Assembly: GCA_964436865.1 (NCBI GenBank)
Contig: CAYTFK010000027.1
Coordinates: 1-39,704 of the forward strand
Direction of reading: 5' to 3'
DNA: 39,704 bases
DNA from: JAXGPP01 sp964436865
Lineage (GTDB): Bacteria; Planctomycetota; Planctomycetia; Pirellulales; Thermoguttaceae
Part shown: piece after piece, positions 7,570-16,265 of the stretch
Layout of the letters: each line of letters opens with the position of its first letter
Numbering within the stretch: position 1 is the first letter of the stretch
Program-made: the position numbers and the translations under genes
Notes under the pieces: generated by a model
Told to the model about the DNA's origin: nothing
The model's database searches: none
The model's input: the letters and a program-made list of their open reading frames with translations, nothing else

Positions 7570-7598
7570 ATTGTGGTCTATCGAGGGGGAAAAAGCAA
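7570..7598 (-). promoter_or_regulatory. Candidate promoter of the aroDE operon
   Basis: Read on the minus strand, TTGCTT (7598-7593) is followed after 17 nt by CACAAT (7575-7570). The spacing is ideal but each box is only a partial match. It would place the transcript start near 7563, between the two possible ATG codons, which supports translation of aroDE from 7526. Confidence 0.3.
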
Positions 7599-7727
7599 CG
7601 TGCCAGCGAGCACCCGGCAAGGCTTGCGGAGCGACAACGCGGGCGCGAAAATACCGGCAATCTGCGTGATCTGGCCGGGGGTGGGGCACCATCGCCGGGT
7701 TCATGACGCTTCCGCGAGAGCGCATGC

Positions 7728-10256
7728 ATGTCGCCTGGCTCGGCTCCTGAGAGGCGGCCGCAACCGCCACCCGGCTATCGGCCCGCGGTAACGGTTCTCG
7801 TGGCAGTCTGCGCGGGCATTGTCGCTGATCGGGCATTCGGGGCAGCGCCGGGCGCATGGCTGGCGCTGACCGCGGCTGGCTGGCTGGCATGGTTTGCCTT
7901 CTACCGCGGCAACCGGGGGATGGCGGCGGCCCTGGTGCTGCTCGTTGCTGTAGCGGGCAGCGGTGGACTGTGGCACCACCTCAGGTGGCGTTACTTCCCG
8001 GCGAATGATCTAGGGAACTATGCACGGCCGTGGTCGCAGCCGGTCTGCGTAGAGGTGGAGGCGCTGGAGAGCCCGCGTCCACTGCCGGCTCCGCCGCCAG
8101 ATCCGCTGCGGATAGTTCCGCTTGAGGACAGGGTGCAACTCGATGTGCGGCCGGTGGGGCTCCGATCAGGCAAGGAATGGATACCGGTTGCAGGGCTGGC
8201 GAGGCTTACGATCGCTGATCGGTGGCCGGCGATTGTCGCAGGAGACCGATTGCGGGTTTTTGGGCAATTGAGCGCGCCGGGCGAACCGCGCAATCCGGGA
8301 GCATTCGACTTTGCGGGCCTGCAGCGGGGGGCACGCGTCCGCTGCCGGCTGATGGCCGACGGCGATGAGTGCGTGACGGTGGTGGGCCGTGCGGGCTGGG
8401 GGAGCCCGCGGCGGTGGCTCGATCGCGCCCGGAGTGTTGGCCGCGCGGTATTGGCGCGGCACGTCGACTCACGCCAGTTTCCGCTGGCGTCCGCACTGGT
8501 GCTGGGGCTGCGCGAGGAACTCGATTACGAGCAGTCGCGGGCCTTCTGGGAGACGGGCATGGCTCACATATTGTCGATCTCGGGGTTGCATGTCGGTCTG
8601 CTGGCCGCCGGGCTGTTTGGCATGGCGCAACTGGCGATGCTGCCGCGGCGGAAGGCGCTGTGGTGGGTGGCGATGCTGGTGGTTTCGTATACGGTGCTCA
8701 GCGGGGCGGAGCCGCCGGCGCTGCGGGCGACGGTGCTCGTGCTGGTGTTGTGCGCGGCGCGGTGGATGCGGCGGCCGGCATTGCCGCTCAACTCGCTGGC
8801 GACCGCCGGCCTGGTGGTGCTGGCGATCAATCCCGCGGACCTTTTCAACACGGGCGTACAACTGTCGTTTCTGGCGGTGGCGGGCATCATGTGGCATTCG
8901 ACGCTGGCGAGAAGCGCGGTGGCGGCGCCCGATCCGCTCGACCGGCTCATCGAGCAGAGCCGGGGCTGGCCTGCCCGAACCTGGGAAGCGATCTGGAAGC
9001 AGGCTGTCAACGTGACGCTGTTGAGCGCGGTGGTGTGGCTGGTGACGCTGCCGCTCATCCTGGCGCGATTCCATCTCATGACGCCGGTGGCGCTGGTGCT
9101 GAACACGCTGGTCTGCTGGCCGATGGCGGTGGCGCTGGTATCCGGGTTTGGCGTGCTCCTGGTGGGCGGATTTGTACCGCCTTTGGGCGCGGTGCTGGGG
9201 TGGATATGTAACCTGTCGCTGGCAATTTCCACCTGGCTGATCGAAGTGGCGCAGTCGGTTCCGTATGGGCATTTTTTCATGCCCGGCCCGGCCTCCTGGT
9301 GGCTGGCGGGCTTTTACGGCGGACTTGGCCTGTGGCTGGTCTTTCCGAAATGGCGCCCTCGGCCGCGGTGGGCGGTGGCAGCGGTACTGGGCTGGGGGGC
9401 GGTGGGAATCGGCACGTCGCTCGCCGGGCGCGGCGACCGGCTGGAGTGTACGTTCCTGGCGGTCGGACACGGTTCGGCGACGGTGCTGCGGCTGCCGTCG
9501 GGGGAGACGATTCTGTTCGACGCCGGTCAGTCGATGTCGCCGGAGCAGGGCGCGCGAACGGTGGCCGACTGCCTGTGGTCGCAGGGGGTGGGCCGGATCG
9601 ACGCGGTGATCATCTCGCATCCCGACGCCGATCACTACAACGCCCTGCCGGGACTGCTGGAGCGATTCCCGGTGGGGGAAGTGTGCGTTTCTCCGCTGAT
9701 GTTCCGGGAGGAGAGCCGGGCGCTGGTGTACCTGCGTGAGTCGATCGAGGGGCACGGCGTGCCGATCCGGACAGTGGCGGCGGGGGATCGGTTTGCGGCC
9801 GGCGAGGACTGCCGGGTGGAAGTGTTGCATCCGCCGGCCCAGTGCATGCTGGGCGACGACAACGCCAACAGCCTGGTGTTGGCGGTGGAGTATCGGGGGC
9901 GGCGATTGCTGTTGCCGGGGGATCTCTCGTCGCCTGGATTGGAGTGGCTGCTGGCGACGCCCGGGCGCGATTGCGACGTGCTGGTAGCTCCGCACCACGG
10001 CAGCCGGGAGAGCGATCCGCCAGGCCTGGCGGCGTGGTGCCGCCCGGAGTGGGTCGTGATCAGCGGAGGGGAACGTTACCACGTCGACGAGACGGCGCTG
10101 GCCTACCGACAGCTTGGCGCGCGGATAATGCACACCGCCCGGACCGGCGCGATCATGGTGCGGATCAGGGGGAGTGAGCTGGCGGTGAGCAGCTACCTGG
10201 AGGGTGAAATGCCGGAACGGGCCGGCACACCGCGGTCCGGCATTGCGGCGCGGTGA
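7728..10256 (+). CDS. comEC: ComEC/Rec2-family DNA uptake channel
   Basis: An 842-residue polytopic membrane protein of the family that carries single-stranded DNA across the inner membrane during natural transformation. Three family parts are present in order. The N-terminal membrane segment and soluble domain (about 20-220) contain GDRLRVFGQL and RNPGAFDF. The ComEC membrane domain (about 235-520) has LGLREEL and the signature ILSISGLHVGLL. The C-terminal metallo-beta-lactamase domain (about 575-820) has LAVGHGSATVL, ISHPDADHYNALPG, LLLPGDLS and VAPHHGSRESD. The length is normal for the full three-domain form and no frameshift is seen. GAGAG lies about 8 nt before the ATG. It runs divergently from aroDE. 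Pilus genes that would support transformation are only hinted at elsewhere in the window. Confidence 0.93.
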   Translation: MSPGSAPERRPQPPPGYRPAVTVLVAVCAGIVADRAFGAAPGAWLALTAAGWLAWFAFYRGNRGMAAALVLLVAVAGSGGLWHHLRWRYFPANDLGNYARPWSQPVCVEVEALESPRPLPAPPPDPLRIVPLEDRVQLDVRPVGLRSGKEWIPVAGLARLTIADRWPAIVAGDRLRVFGQLSAPGEPRNPGAFDFAGLQRGARVRCRLMADGDECVTVVGRAGWGSPRRWLDRARSVGRAVLARHVDSRQFPLASALVLGLREELDYEQSRAFWETGMAHILSISGLHVGLLAAGLFGMAQLAMLPRRKALWWVAMLVVSYTVLSGAEPPALRATVLVLVLCAARWMRRPALPLNSLATAGLVVLAINPADLFNTGVQLSFLAVAGIMWHSTLARSAVAAPDPLDRLIEQSRGWPARTWEAIWKQAVNVTLLSAVVWLVTLPLILARFHLMTPVALVLNTLVCWPMAVALVSGFGVLLVGGFVPPLGAVLGWICNLSLAISTWLIEVAQSVPYGHFFMPGPASWWLAGFYGGLGLWLVFPKWRPRPRWAVAAVLGWGAVGIGTSLAGRGDRLECTFLAVGHGSATVLRLPSGETILFDAGQSMSPEQGARTVADCLWSQGVGRIDAVIISHPDADHYNALPGLLERFPVGEVCVSPLMFREESRALVYLRESIEGHGVPIRTVAAGDRFAAGEDCRVEVLHPPAQCMLGDDNANSLVLAVEYRGRRLLLPGDLSSPGLEWLLATPGRDCDVLVAPHHGSRESDPPGLAAWCRPEWVVISGGERYHVDETALAYRQLGARIMHTARTGAIMVRIRGSELAVSSYLEGEMPERAGTPRSGIAAR

Positions 10257-10284
10257 GTTGTGGCGGGCGCGCGGCGCACGTTTA

Positions 10285-10353
10285 TGGTGCTTCCGCCTGA
10301 AAGCGGTACTATGAACAGTGTGGTGTTTCCGCCTGAGGGCGGGACTACGAACA
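10285..10353. repeat. Two direct copies of a 33-bp hairpin-forming repeat
   Basis: Unit one (10285-10317) and unit two (10321-10353) match at 28 of 33 positions with a period of 36 bp. Each carries a small inverted repeat: CCGC-ctgaaa-GCGG in the first and CCGCC-tgag-GGCGG in the second. The second unit's changes improve the stem. They lie between comEC and the next gene. This looks like a dispersed intergenic repeat rather than a terminator, as no T-run follows. Confidence 0.8.
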
Positions 10354-10413
10354 TGATGGGACTGCGAACTCGAGTACGGCCGGATCTTCGACGGTGCTCG
10401 GAGGTGGAGAACA

Positions 10414-10459
10414 ACGGGCTGGAAGCTCGTGCCATGGCGGGGGAAGACGGGCTGGAAGC
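10414..10459. repeat. Two exact copies of a 13-mer shared with the window start
   Basis: The sequence acgggctggaagc occurs at 10414-10426 and 10447-10459, 33 bp apart, and in reverse complement at 97-109. Each copy resembles half of a decayed GGGCT/AGCCC palindrome. It probably belongs to the same intergenic repeat family as the cluster at 1-345. Confidence 0.6.
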
Positions 10460-10483
10460 CTCTGCGATTTGGACGGGATCAGC

Positions 10484-10858
10484 ATGAACTTCCGGCCGCG
10501 GTATTCGCTGAGGACTCTGCTGCTGGCATGCGTCGTTGTGGCTCTGCTGCTGGCGGCGGGGCGGTGGCTTTACGATTGGTGGAGGTGGGCTCACTATCGT
10601 GCACCGCTCGAGCAGTGGTCGGCCGCGCTTGAGCGCCGGCCGCAGCACCCGGAGGTGGTCGCATTCTGGCTGGATGGAAGGATGTTCTATGTTTCGACCG
10701 CGGAACTGAAGGTGAGAGCCGATGGGGACCTGGAACACAACGGCGCGCCGATCGATCCGCGCAGGTTCTGGCTATATCCGCCCGGCAAATGGGTGTCCTC
10801 GATTGAAGAAGTGCTCCGCGTAGCGCGGCATGCCGAAGCTGCGGAAGACGGGGGGTAG
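10484..10858 (+). CDS. Small membrane-anchored protein, RYSLRTLL type
   Basis: A 124-residue protein of unknown function. The start is placed at MNFRPRYSLRTLL because planctomycete genomes encode many small proteins that open with xRYSLRxLL followed at once by a membrane span. Here LLLACVVVALLLAA (residues 12-25) would be that span. The remainder is a short extracytoplasmic or cytoplasmic domain with VVAFWLDGRMFYV and RRFWLYPPGKW and no recognised motif. It lies between comEC and two amidohydrolase genes on the same strand. The repeats just upstream argue against co-transcription with comEC. Confidence 0.65.
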   Translation: MNFRPRYSLRTLLLACVVVALLLAAGRWLYDWWRWAHYRAPLEQWSAALERRPQHPEVVAFWLDGRMFYVSTAELKVRADGDLEHNGAPIDPRRFWLYPPGKWVSSIEEVLRVARHAEAAEDGG

Positions 10859-10918
10859 GAGTAGGGAAGTTGGGAGCCAGAAGGACGTGAAGGATGATTC
10901 CGGCAGTCGATGGGCGGT

Positions 10919-10926
10919 GATATGAT
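10919..10926 (+). promoter_or_regulatory. Candidate extended -10 promoter
   Basis: TGATATGAT (10918-10926) fits the extended -10 pattern TGnTATAAT with one mismatch. It lies 63 nt before the first amidohydrolase gene. No good -35 box is present, as expected for this class. Confidence 0.35.
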
Positions 10927-10988
10927 GAGCAACGCGGGAGGGACTTCGAAGTGAAGCCCGCGACGTCTTACCAAGCGAGAGCGGTGCA

Positions 10989-11891
10989 ATGATCGAAGAA
11001 TCCGAGGGAGCCATTACCCGTCGCTCGCTGCTTTCGGCGGCCGGCACGGCGGTGATGCTGGGGGTTCACACGCAAACCGGCAGACTCTTTGCCGCGGAGG
11101 GTGGGGAGGGAGAAATCTGGGATTGCCACACGCATATGAGCGGCGTCACGGGGACGCCGGAAGAGCGGGTGGATGAGCTGTTGCGCTATGCCGACCGGAT
11201 GGGGATCGCGCGGCTGGCGATGAGCATGGGGCTGCGGTTTGTTTACGATCCTTCGCCCGAAGAGGTCGTCAAGCAGAACGACGATTTGCTGCGGGCGGTC
11301 GAGCATGGCAAGGGCCGGGTGCTCGGCTTCGTCATGCTCAATCCGCGGCATGCGGAGGTCAGCCTCAAGGAACTGGACCGCTGCGTCGGCAACGGGCCGA
11401 TGGTCGGAGTGAAGCTGTGGATGGCGATGAGATGCAACGAGCCGGCCCTGGATCCGATCGCGGCCCGCGCGGCCGAGCTCAAGGCGCCGATCCTGCAACA
11501 CACCTTCTGGCGAACGGGCGAGCCGATTGAGAATGAGTCGTTTCCGGCCGACGTGGCGGAACTGGCCGCCCGGCACCCGGAGGCAAAGCTGATCTGCGGG
11601 CACACGGGGGCCGATTGGGAGCGCGGGGTGCGCGCCATTCGGGCGCAGCCGAATGTGTGGGCTGATATCTGCGGGAGCGACCCGACGGCGGGAATGGTTG
11701 AGGTGCTTGTCCGCGAGTTGGGCGCGGAACGGGTGCTCTACGGCAGCGACGCCGGTGGCCGAAGCTTCGCTTCCCAACTGGCAAAGGTCCAGGGCGCCGA
11801 TATCCCGGCCGAATCGCGGCGGCTGATCCTGGGGGGCAATTTCCGGCGGCTGCTGGCGCCGATCCTTCGGTCGAAGGGGATGAAGACGTGA
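10989..11891 (+). CDS. Exported amidohydrolase-family protein
   Basis: A 300-residue metal-dependent hydrolase of the amidohydrolase-2 type (TIM barrel). The N-terminus has ITRRSLLSAAGTAVMLG, a twin-arginine-like signal, so it is probably exported and may carry a folded metal site. All expected ligands are visible: DCHTH (45-49), Lys in VGVKLW (142), His in QHTF (171), His in CGHTG (205) and Asp in YGSDAGG (254). The substrate cannot be told from sequence; relatives include decarboxylases and lactonases. Its stop codon overlaps the GTG start of the next gene, so the two products are probably made together. Confidence 0.85.
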   Translation: MIEESEGAITRRSLLSAAGTAVMLGVHTQTGRLFAAEGGEGEIWDCHTHMSGVTGTPEERVDELLRYADRMGIARLAMSMGLRFVYDPSPEEVVKQNDDLLRAVEHGKGRVLGFVMLNPRHAEVSLKELDRCVGNGPMVGVKLWMAMRCNEPALDPIAARAAELKAPILQHTFWRTGEPIENESFPADVAELAARHPEAKLICGHTGADWERGVRAIRAQPNVWADICGSDPTAGMVEVLVRELGAERVLYGSDAGGRSFASQLAKVQGADIPAESRRLILGGNFRRLLAPILRSKGMKT

Positions 11892-12673
11892 ACGCGCAGA
11901 GACTGGTCGACGTCAACGTGAACCTCTCGCGGTGGCCCTTCCGCCGCACTCCGTGCGATGAGATCGCGCCGCTTGTGGAACGACTGCGAAGGTCGAACGT
12001 GGTGGAGGCCTGGACGGGCAGCCTCGACGGACTCTTCCACCGCGACGTGGCCGGGGTGAATCGGCGCCTGGCCGAGACCTGCGCTGAAACGGCCGGCTTG
12101 CTGGTGCCGTTCGGCACAGTTAATCCGGCGTTGCCCGATTGGCGCGAGGATTTGCGCCGCTGCCACGAAGCGCATCGCATGCCGGGCGTCCGGCTGCATC
12201 CGAACTATCACGGATACCGGCTGGACGAGCCGATCTTCGGCGAGCTTCTGGCCGCCGCGGAGGAGCGGGGGCTGATCGTGCAACTGGCCGCACGGATGGA
12301 CGACGACCGCGTGCAGCATCCGCTGATGCGAGTTGCCGATGTCGAATTGAAGCCGCTGGCGGACGCGCTGGCCAGGCGTCCGAAGCTGCGATTCGTTCTG
12401 CTCAATGCGGGGAGGACCCTCAGCGCGGCCGATTCGACGCGACTGGCTCGCGAAACGACTGCCTGCCTGGAGATTTCGATGGTGGAAGGCGTGGCCGGCG
12501 TCGCGCGGCTCATCGATCGCTACCCGGCCGATCGCGTGCTGTTTGGCTCGCATCTGCCGCTGTTCAATATCGAGTCGGCGCTGCTGAAGCTTCGCGAGTC
12601 GGACCTTGCGGCGGAAGAACTGGCGGCGATCGGCGAGGGGAATGCGCGGCGGATGATGGAGTCTCGCTCTTAG
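11888..12673 (+). CDS. Degenerate amidohydrolase-family protein
   Basis: A 261-residue protein with the same overall fold signature as its neighbour but without the metal site. The opening strand reads VDVNVNLSRWP, where DxHxH is expected. The closing strand reads RVLFGSHLPLFN, where GSD is expected. PGVRLHPNYHGY and an arginine-rich helix after PADRV keep the family pattern. The GTG start at 11888 overlaps the upstream stop in a GTGA junction. No signal peptide is present, unlike its partner. It may have a non-catalytic role or use different residues. Convergent with hisB downstream. Confidence 0.75.
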   Translation: MNAQRLVDVNVNLSRWPFRRTPCDEIAPLVERLRRSNVVEAWTGSLDGLFHRDVAGVNRRLAETCAETAGLLVPFGTVNPALPDWREDLRRCHEAHRMPGVRLHPNYHGYRLDEPIFGELLAAAEERGLIVQLAARMDDDRVQHPLMRVADVELKPLADALARRPKLRFVLLNAGRTLSAADSTRLARETTACLEISMVEGVAGVARLIDRYPADRVLFGSHLPLFNIESALLKLRESDLAAEELAAIGEGNARRMMESRS

Positions 12674-12726
12674 CTAACTTTTTGAAGGCTGGCTGAAGCC
12701 GGGATTCCAGCGGCACGAGATGAAAA

Positions 12727-12741
12727 GCGGCGGGACGCCGC
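12727..12741. repeat. Short hairpin between convergent genes
   Basis: GCGGCG-gga-CGCCGC forms a 6-bp perfect stem in the 105-nt gap between the second amidohydrolase gene and hisB, which converge here. It has no T-run. It may act as a weak bidirectional terminator or belong to the dispersed inverted-repeat family seen at 1-345. Confidence 0.45.
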
Positions 12742-12778
12742 ATCTACGGGTGGCGACGGCGGGGCGGGGCGCGCGAGA

Positions 12779-13366
12779 CTACAGGACGCCCTTGGTGCTG
12801 GGAACGCCGCTCATTCGCGGGTCGGGCTCGACGGCCATCCGCAGGGCGCGGGCGGTCGCTTTGAAGATCCCCTCGGCGATGTGATGGCTGTTCGTGCCGT
12901 GGTGCAGCGTGATGTGCAGATTGCAGAGCGAATTGTTCACCACGGCCTGCCAGAACTCGGCAACCAGTTCGCTATCGAACTGGCCGATCTTGGCTGCCGG
13001 AAACGCCGCCTGGAAGACGAAGTACGGGCGCCCGCCGAGGTCGATCGCCGTGGTGACGAGCGTCTCTTCCATGGGGAGCGTGAAATGGCCGTAGCGGCGG
13101 ACGCCGGCTTTGTCGCCGAGCGCCTGCCGCAGGGCCTGCCCGAGGCAGATCCCCACGTCTTCCACGGTGTGGTGCTGGTCGACGTGCAGGTCGCCCTCGG
13201 CCTTGACGGTCAGGTCGATCGCCGCATGCCGGGCCAGGAGGGCAAGCATGTGGTCGAAGAAGCCGACGCCGGTGGCAATTGTCGATTGGCCGCTGCCATC
13301 GAGCGAAAGCTCCAGTACGATCTGCGTCTCAGCGGTGCGGCGTTCGATGCGTGCGGTGCGGCTCAT
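12779..13366 (-). CDS. hisB: Imidazoleglycerol-phosphate dehydratase
   Basis: Dehydrates imidazole glycerol phosphate to imidazole acetol phosphate, the sixth step of histidine synthesis. The protein is 195 residues, the usual monofunctional length with no phosphatase domain. Signatures are GFFDHML (35-41), the metal-binding HHTVED (65-70), DLGGRPY and the C-terminal HHGTNSHHIAEGIFKA. The start MSRTARIERR is preferred over a GTG 11 codons upstream because family members begin in this way. It is the third gene of hisD-hisC-hisB, about 80 nt after hisC. Confidence 0.95.
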   Translation of the reverse strand: MSRTARIERRTAETQIVLELSLDGSGQSTIATGVGFFDHMLALLARHAAIDLTVKAEGDLHVDQHHTVEDVGICLGQALRQALGDKAGVRRYGHFTLPMEETLVTTAIDLGGRPYFVFQAAFPAAKIGQFDSELVAEFWQAVVNNSLCNLHITLHHGTNSHHIAEGIFKATARALRMAVEPDPRMSGVPSTKGVL

Positions 13367-13447
13367 AGTATTTTGGTGTTCAGATTGATGACGCAACACC
13401 TTCGAACCGTTTTTCCTTGAAGCCGGGATCCCGTTGGTTGTCCTGGT

Positions 13448-14497
13448 TCAATACAGAATGGCAGCCAGTCTCTCGAGACAGGCGTCGATCTCCTGGTCGG
13501 TGCCGACGCTGATCCGCAAGCCGTCGCCCCAACCCGGATAATCCATGTATCGGACCAGGATCTTCTCGTGTTTCAGCCGTTCGTAGAGCGGCTTGACCGG
13601 ACTGTGCGGATGGGGGTTCCAGGTAAAGTTAGCTTGCGAATCGACCGTGGCAAACCCTAGGGCCCGCATACCCGATACAAGCCGCGCACGCGTCGCGAGG
13701 ATTCGCGCCCTCGTGGCGGCCAGCCACTCCCGATCGCCGATGGCGGCCGTGGCCGCGGCGATGGCCAGGGTGTCGCAATTGTAGGAATCTTTCACCTTCA
13801 CCAGCTGCTCGATAATGTGGGGCTGGGCGACCACATAGCCGAACCGCATGCCGGCCAGGGCATACGACTTGCTGAACGACCGCGAGACGAGGATCTTTTC
13901 ATTCCGGGCGACCAGATCGATGCAGTTGGCTTCGGCGAAATCGGCGTAGGCTTCGTCGACCAACAGCGGGCAGGGGAGCCGCTCGGCCAGTTCCAGGATG
14001 GCGGCCGGCGGCACCATGGTGCCGGAAGGGCTATTGGGATTGGGCAGGAACACCAGTCGCAAGTCCGGCGAAGCGGCAGCGAACTGGTCGGGCAATGACC
14101 AGTCGGGGTTGAAGTGGATCTCTTCGCTCTTCGCGCCTTGAAGCTGGGCCAGTGTGCGGTAGAGGATATAGCTCGGGTAGGGCAACCGCAGCGATTGCCC
14201 CTGGCCGACAAAGGCCCGCGTGACGATCGTGAGGATGTCGTCGCTGCCGTTGCCGCAAAGGATCCAGTCGGGCTCAACGCCGAGGATCGCGGCGGCGCGG
14301 CGGCGGAACGCGCCGGCCATCGGGTCGGGGTATTTCTGCAGGCCGCGGCGCACCGCTTCGGCCACCGCCGCGTCGACCGCGGGGGAGGTGCGGTACGGGT
14401 TCTCGTTGGTATTGAGCTTGATGTACCCGGCATCCTGCGGCTGTTCGCCGGGGACGTAGCCGGCCATGGCTTCAATTTCGGGACGGAAGAAGGACAT
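13448..14497 (-). CDS. hisC: Histidinol-phosphate aminotransferase
   Basis: A PLP-dependent fold type I enzyme of 349 residues that transfers an amino group from glutamate to imidazole acetol phosphate. Landmarks are KLNTNENPY (27-35), GNGSDDIL (82-89), the NPNSPSG loop (153-159), LLVDEAYADF with the PLP-contacting Asp and Tyr (178-187), the Schiff-base Lys in SRSFSKSYALAG (210) and RISVGT near the C-terminus. It sits between hisD (50 nt upstream) and hisB. Confidence 0.95.
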   Translation of the reverse strand: MSFFRPEIEAMAGYVPGEQPQDAGYIKLNTNENPYRTSPAVDAAVAEAVRRGLQKYPDPMAGAFRRRAAAILGVEPDWILCGNGSDDILTIVTRAFVGQGQSLRLPYPSYILYRTLAQLQGAKSEEIHFNPDWSLPDQFAAASPDLRLVFLPNPNSPSGTMVPPAAILELAERLPCPLLVDEAYADFAEANCIDLVARNEKILVSRSFSKSYALAGMRFGYVVAQPHIIEQLVKVKDSYNCDTLAIAAATAAIGDREWLAATRARILATRARLVSGMRALGFATVDSQANFTWNPHPHSPVKPLYERLKHEKILVRYMDYPGWGDGLRISVGTDQEIDACLERLAAILY

Positions 14498-14547
14498 AGG
14501 GTCAAGTGGCGATTGGCGAATGATGAATGTCGGACGGAGCCAGGCCG

Positions 14548-15918
14548 CTAGGAGTGCTTCAGGCGGATTTCGACGCTGGCGCGGTGGGCGGTGAGGCCTT
14601 CCTTGGTGGCAAGAACCTGCACATCGTGGGCGAGGCGTTCGAGGCCTTCGCGCGTGAAGTGGAGTATGCTGCCGGCACGGAGGAAGTCGTTGGCCGAAAG
14701 GCCGCTGGCCCAGCGGGCGGTGCCGCTGGTGGGAAGCACGTGCGACGGGCCGGCAGCGTAGTCGCCCAGGGCCACCGGAGTGTAATTGCCGAGGAAAATG
14801 GCGCCGGCGTGGCGGATCTTGCCGGCAAGCTGCTCGGCGCTGGCGGTCGCAATGTGAAGATGCTCGGGGGCGATCTCGTCAGTCAGCGCGCAGGCCTCAT
14901 CGGCGTCGCGAGCGAGGATCACCGCGCCAAAATCCTCGAGACTCTGCCGGGCGAGTTCGCCGCGCTCGACAGCTTCGAGTTGCCGCGCGAGCGCCTCCAC
15001 GGCAGCATCGAGCACCTCCGGCTGCCAGCCGATGAGCACGCTCGCGCCGGGGGCGTGTTCGGCCTGGGCGATCAGGTCGAAGGCCGTGTAGTCGGCGCGC
15101 GTTGATCCGTCGACGATGACTACCACCTCGCTCGGCCCGGCGATGGAGTCGATATCGACTTCGCCGTAGACAAGTTTCTTGGCCAGAGCGACGAAGAAGT
15201 TGCCGGGCCCGACGATCTTGTCGACGGGACGAAGGCCATCGACGCCGTACGCCAGGGCTGCCACGCCCTGCGCGCCGCCGAGTCGGTAGACCTCGCCGAT
15301 GCCCAATTCGTGGCAAGTCGCCAGGAGATCGGGATTATTGGATCCGTAAGCCGTCGGGGGCGCGACGACCGCCAGTTCCTTCACGCCCGCAACCTGGGCG
15401 GGCACGGCCGTCATCAGCACCGTCGAGGGATAGGCCGCCGCGCCGCCCGGCACGCAGAGGCCGGCGCGCTCGAGCGGCAGATAGCGTTCGACGAGATACC
15501 CGCCCGGCCGCTCGACGCGGATGTCGCGGTGCAGAATCGCTTCCTGGAACTGGCGGATGTTGTCGCGGACGCTGCGAATGGTCGCCAGGAACTCAGGGGC
15601 GGCCGCCGCATGGGCGCGGGCCAGTTCGTCGGCCGAAACGCGGATCGTCTCCCGCGTGAGCCGGACGCCGTCGATCCGCTCGGTGTATTCGATGACCGCG
15701 TCGAGCCCCCCTTCCTCGACGTCGCGGCAGATCCGTTCGACGACCTGCAACGGGGACAGGGGCTCGCCAAAGATGCGGATGGTTCGCTCCCGCCCCGCCT
15801 GGCTGACGACGTCGCCGCGCGGGCTCAACCGGCGGCGGAGTTCGGCCATCGCCGCGCCGATGTCGTCGCGGCGGCTGTCGATCCGCAGGATGTTCAGTTT
15901 CGCTGGAGCGTCGCTCAT
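14548..15918 (-). CDS. hisD: Histidinol dehydrogenase
   Basis: A zinc- and NAD-dependent enzyme that oxidises L-histidinol to L-histidine in two steps. It has 456 residues, slightly longer than the usual 430 or so. Clear landmarks are RAGLCVPGG, the NAD-binding region GGAQGVAALAYG and KIVGPGN, IAGPSEV, the zinc-binding LIAQAEH, APEHLHI with catalytic Glu-His, and NYTPVALGDYAAGPSHVLPT. It is the first gene of the hisDCB set. I looked for a His-rich leader peptide upstream on the minus strand and saw none. Confidence 0.96.
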   Translation of the reverse strand: MSDAPAKLNILRIDSRRDDIGAAMAELRRRLSPRGDVVSQAGRERTIRIFGEPLSPLQVVERICRDVEEGGLDAVIEYTERIDGVRLTRETIRVSADELARAHAAAAPEFLATIRSVRDNIRQFQEAILHRDIRVERPGGYLVERYLPLERAGLCVPGGAAAYPSTVLMTAVPAQVAGVKELAVVAPPTAYGSNNPDLLATCHELGIGEVYRLGGAQGVAALAYGVDGLRPVDKIVGPGNFFVALAKKLVYGEVDIDSIAGPSEVVVIVDGSTRADYTAFDLIAQAEHAPGASVLIGWQPEVLDAAVEALARQLEAVERGELARQSLEDFGAVILARDADEACALTDEIAPEHLHIATASAEQLAGKIRHAGAIFLGNYTPVALGDYAAGPSHVLPTSGTARWASGLSANDFLRAGSILHFTREGLERLAHDVQVLATKEGLTAHRASVEIRLKHS

Positions 15919-16126
15919 GGTTTCCGGCTGCTCTGACCGCTTGATCGTCTCTGCCAGTCATGCCTCGGATCGGGTTCGACGGGTTGGCCTTTGCACACTC
16001 GACCCCGTCAGAGACACGGAAACGGTCTATTCTGTTCGCCCGCCGCTTTGCGTGGAAGGCCCGCCGAGCGGTTTTGGTATTGCGGAGCGTGCCGATTTTG
16101 AGAGCCAACCCCGGTCAGTCGTCCTC

Positions 16127-16140
16127 CAGGCTGTAGCCTG
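16127..16140. repeat. Small palindrome of the 2-nt-centre family
   Basis: CAGGCT-gt-AGCCTG is a perfect 6-bp inverted repeat with a 2-nt centre, similar in build to those at 183-200, 224-241 and 33389-33404. It lies between the divergent genes hisD and the mosaic protein gene. Confidence 0.6.
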
Positions 16141-16236
16141 ATTTGGGGGGCGCGCTGGGAGCGGATTGATCGCAGCAACGCGATTGCTCTGCGAGCGCCC
16201 AATGGGAAGCACTTGCCGAAACCGGGCGGATCATGG

Positions 16237-16265
16237 CTGACTCGCCGAACGGCTTGCCCTACAAT
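16237..16265 (+). promoter_or_regulatory. Candidate promoter of the mosaic protein gene
   Basis: CTGACT (16237-16242) is followed after exactly 17 nt by TACAAT (16260-16265), four of six and five of six matches. It would start transcription near 16272, upstream of the GTG at 16380 and downstream of the alternative ATG at 16233. It therefore favours the shorter protein. Confidence 0.4.

Noticed and set aside
8469..10133. Long open frame opposite comEC on the minus strand
   Set aside because: The translation is Arg/His/Gln-rich with no domain, while the plus strand encodes a complete ComEC.
15919..16120. Possible histidine leader peptide ahead of hisD
   Set aside because: No minus-strand frame with a run of His codons or a following terminator stem was found.
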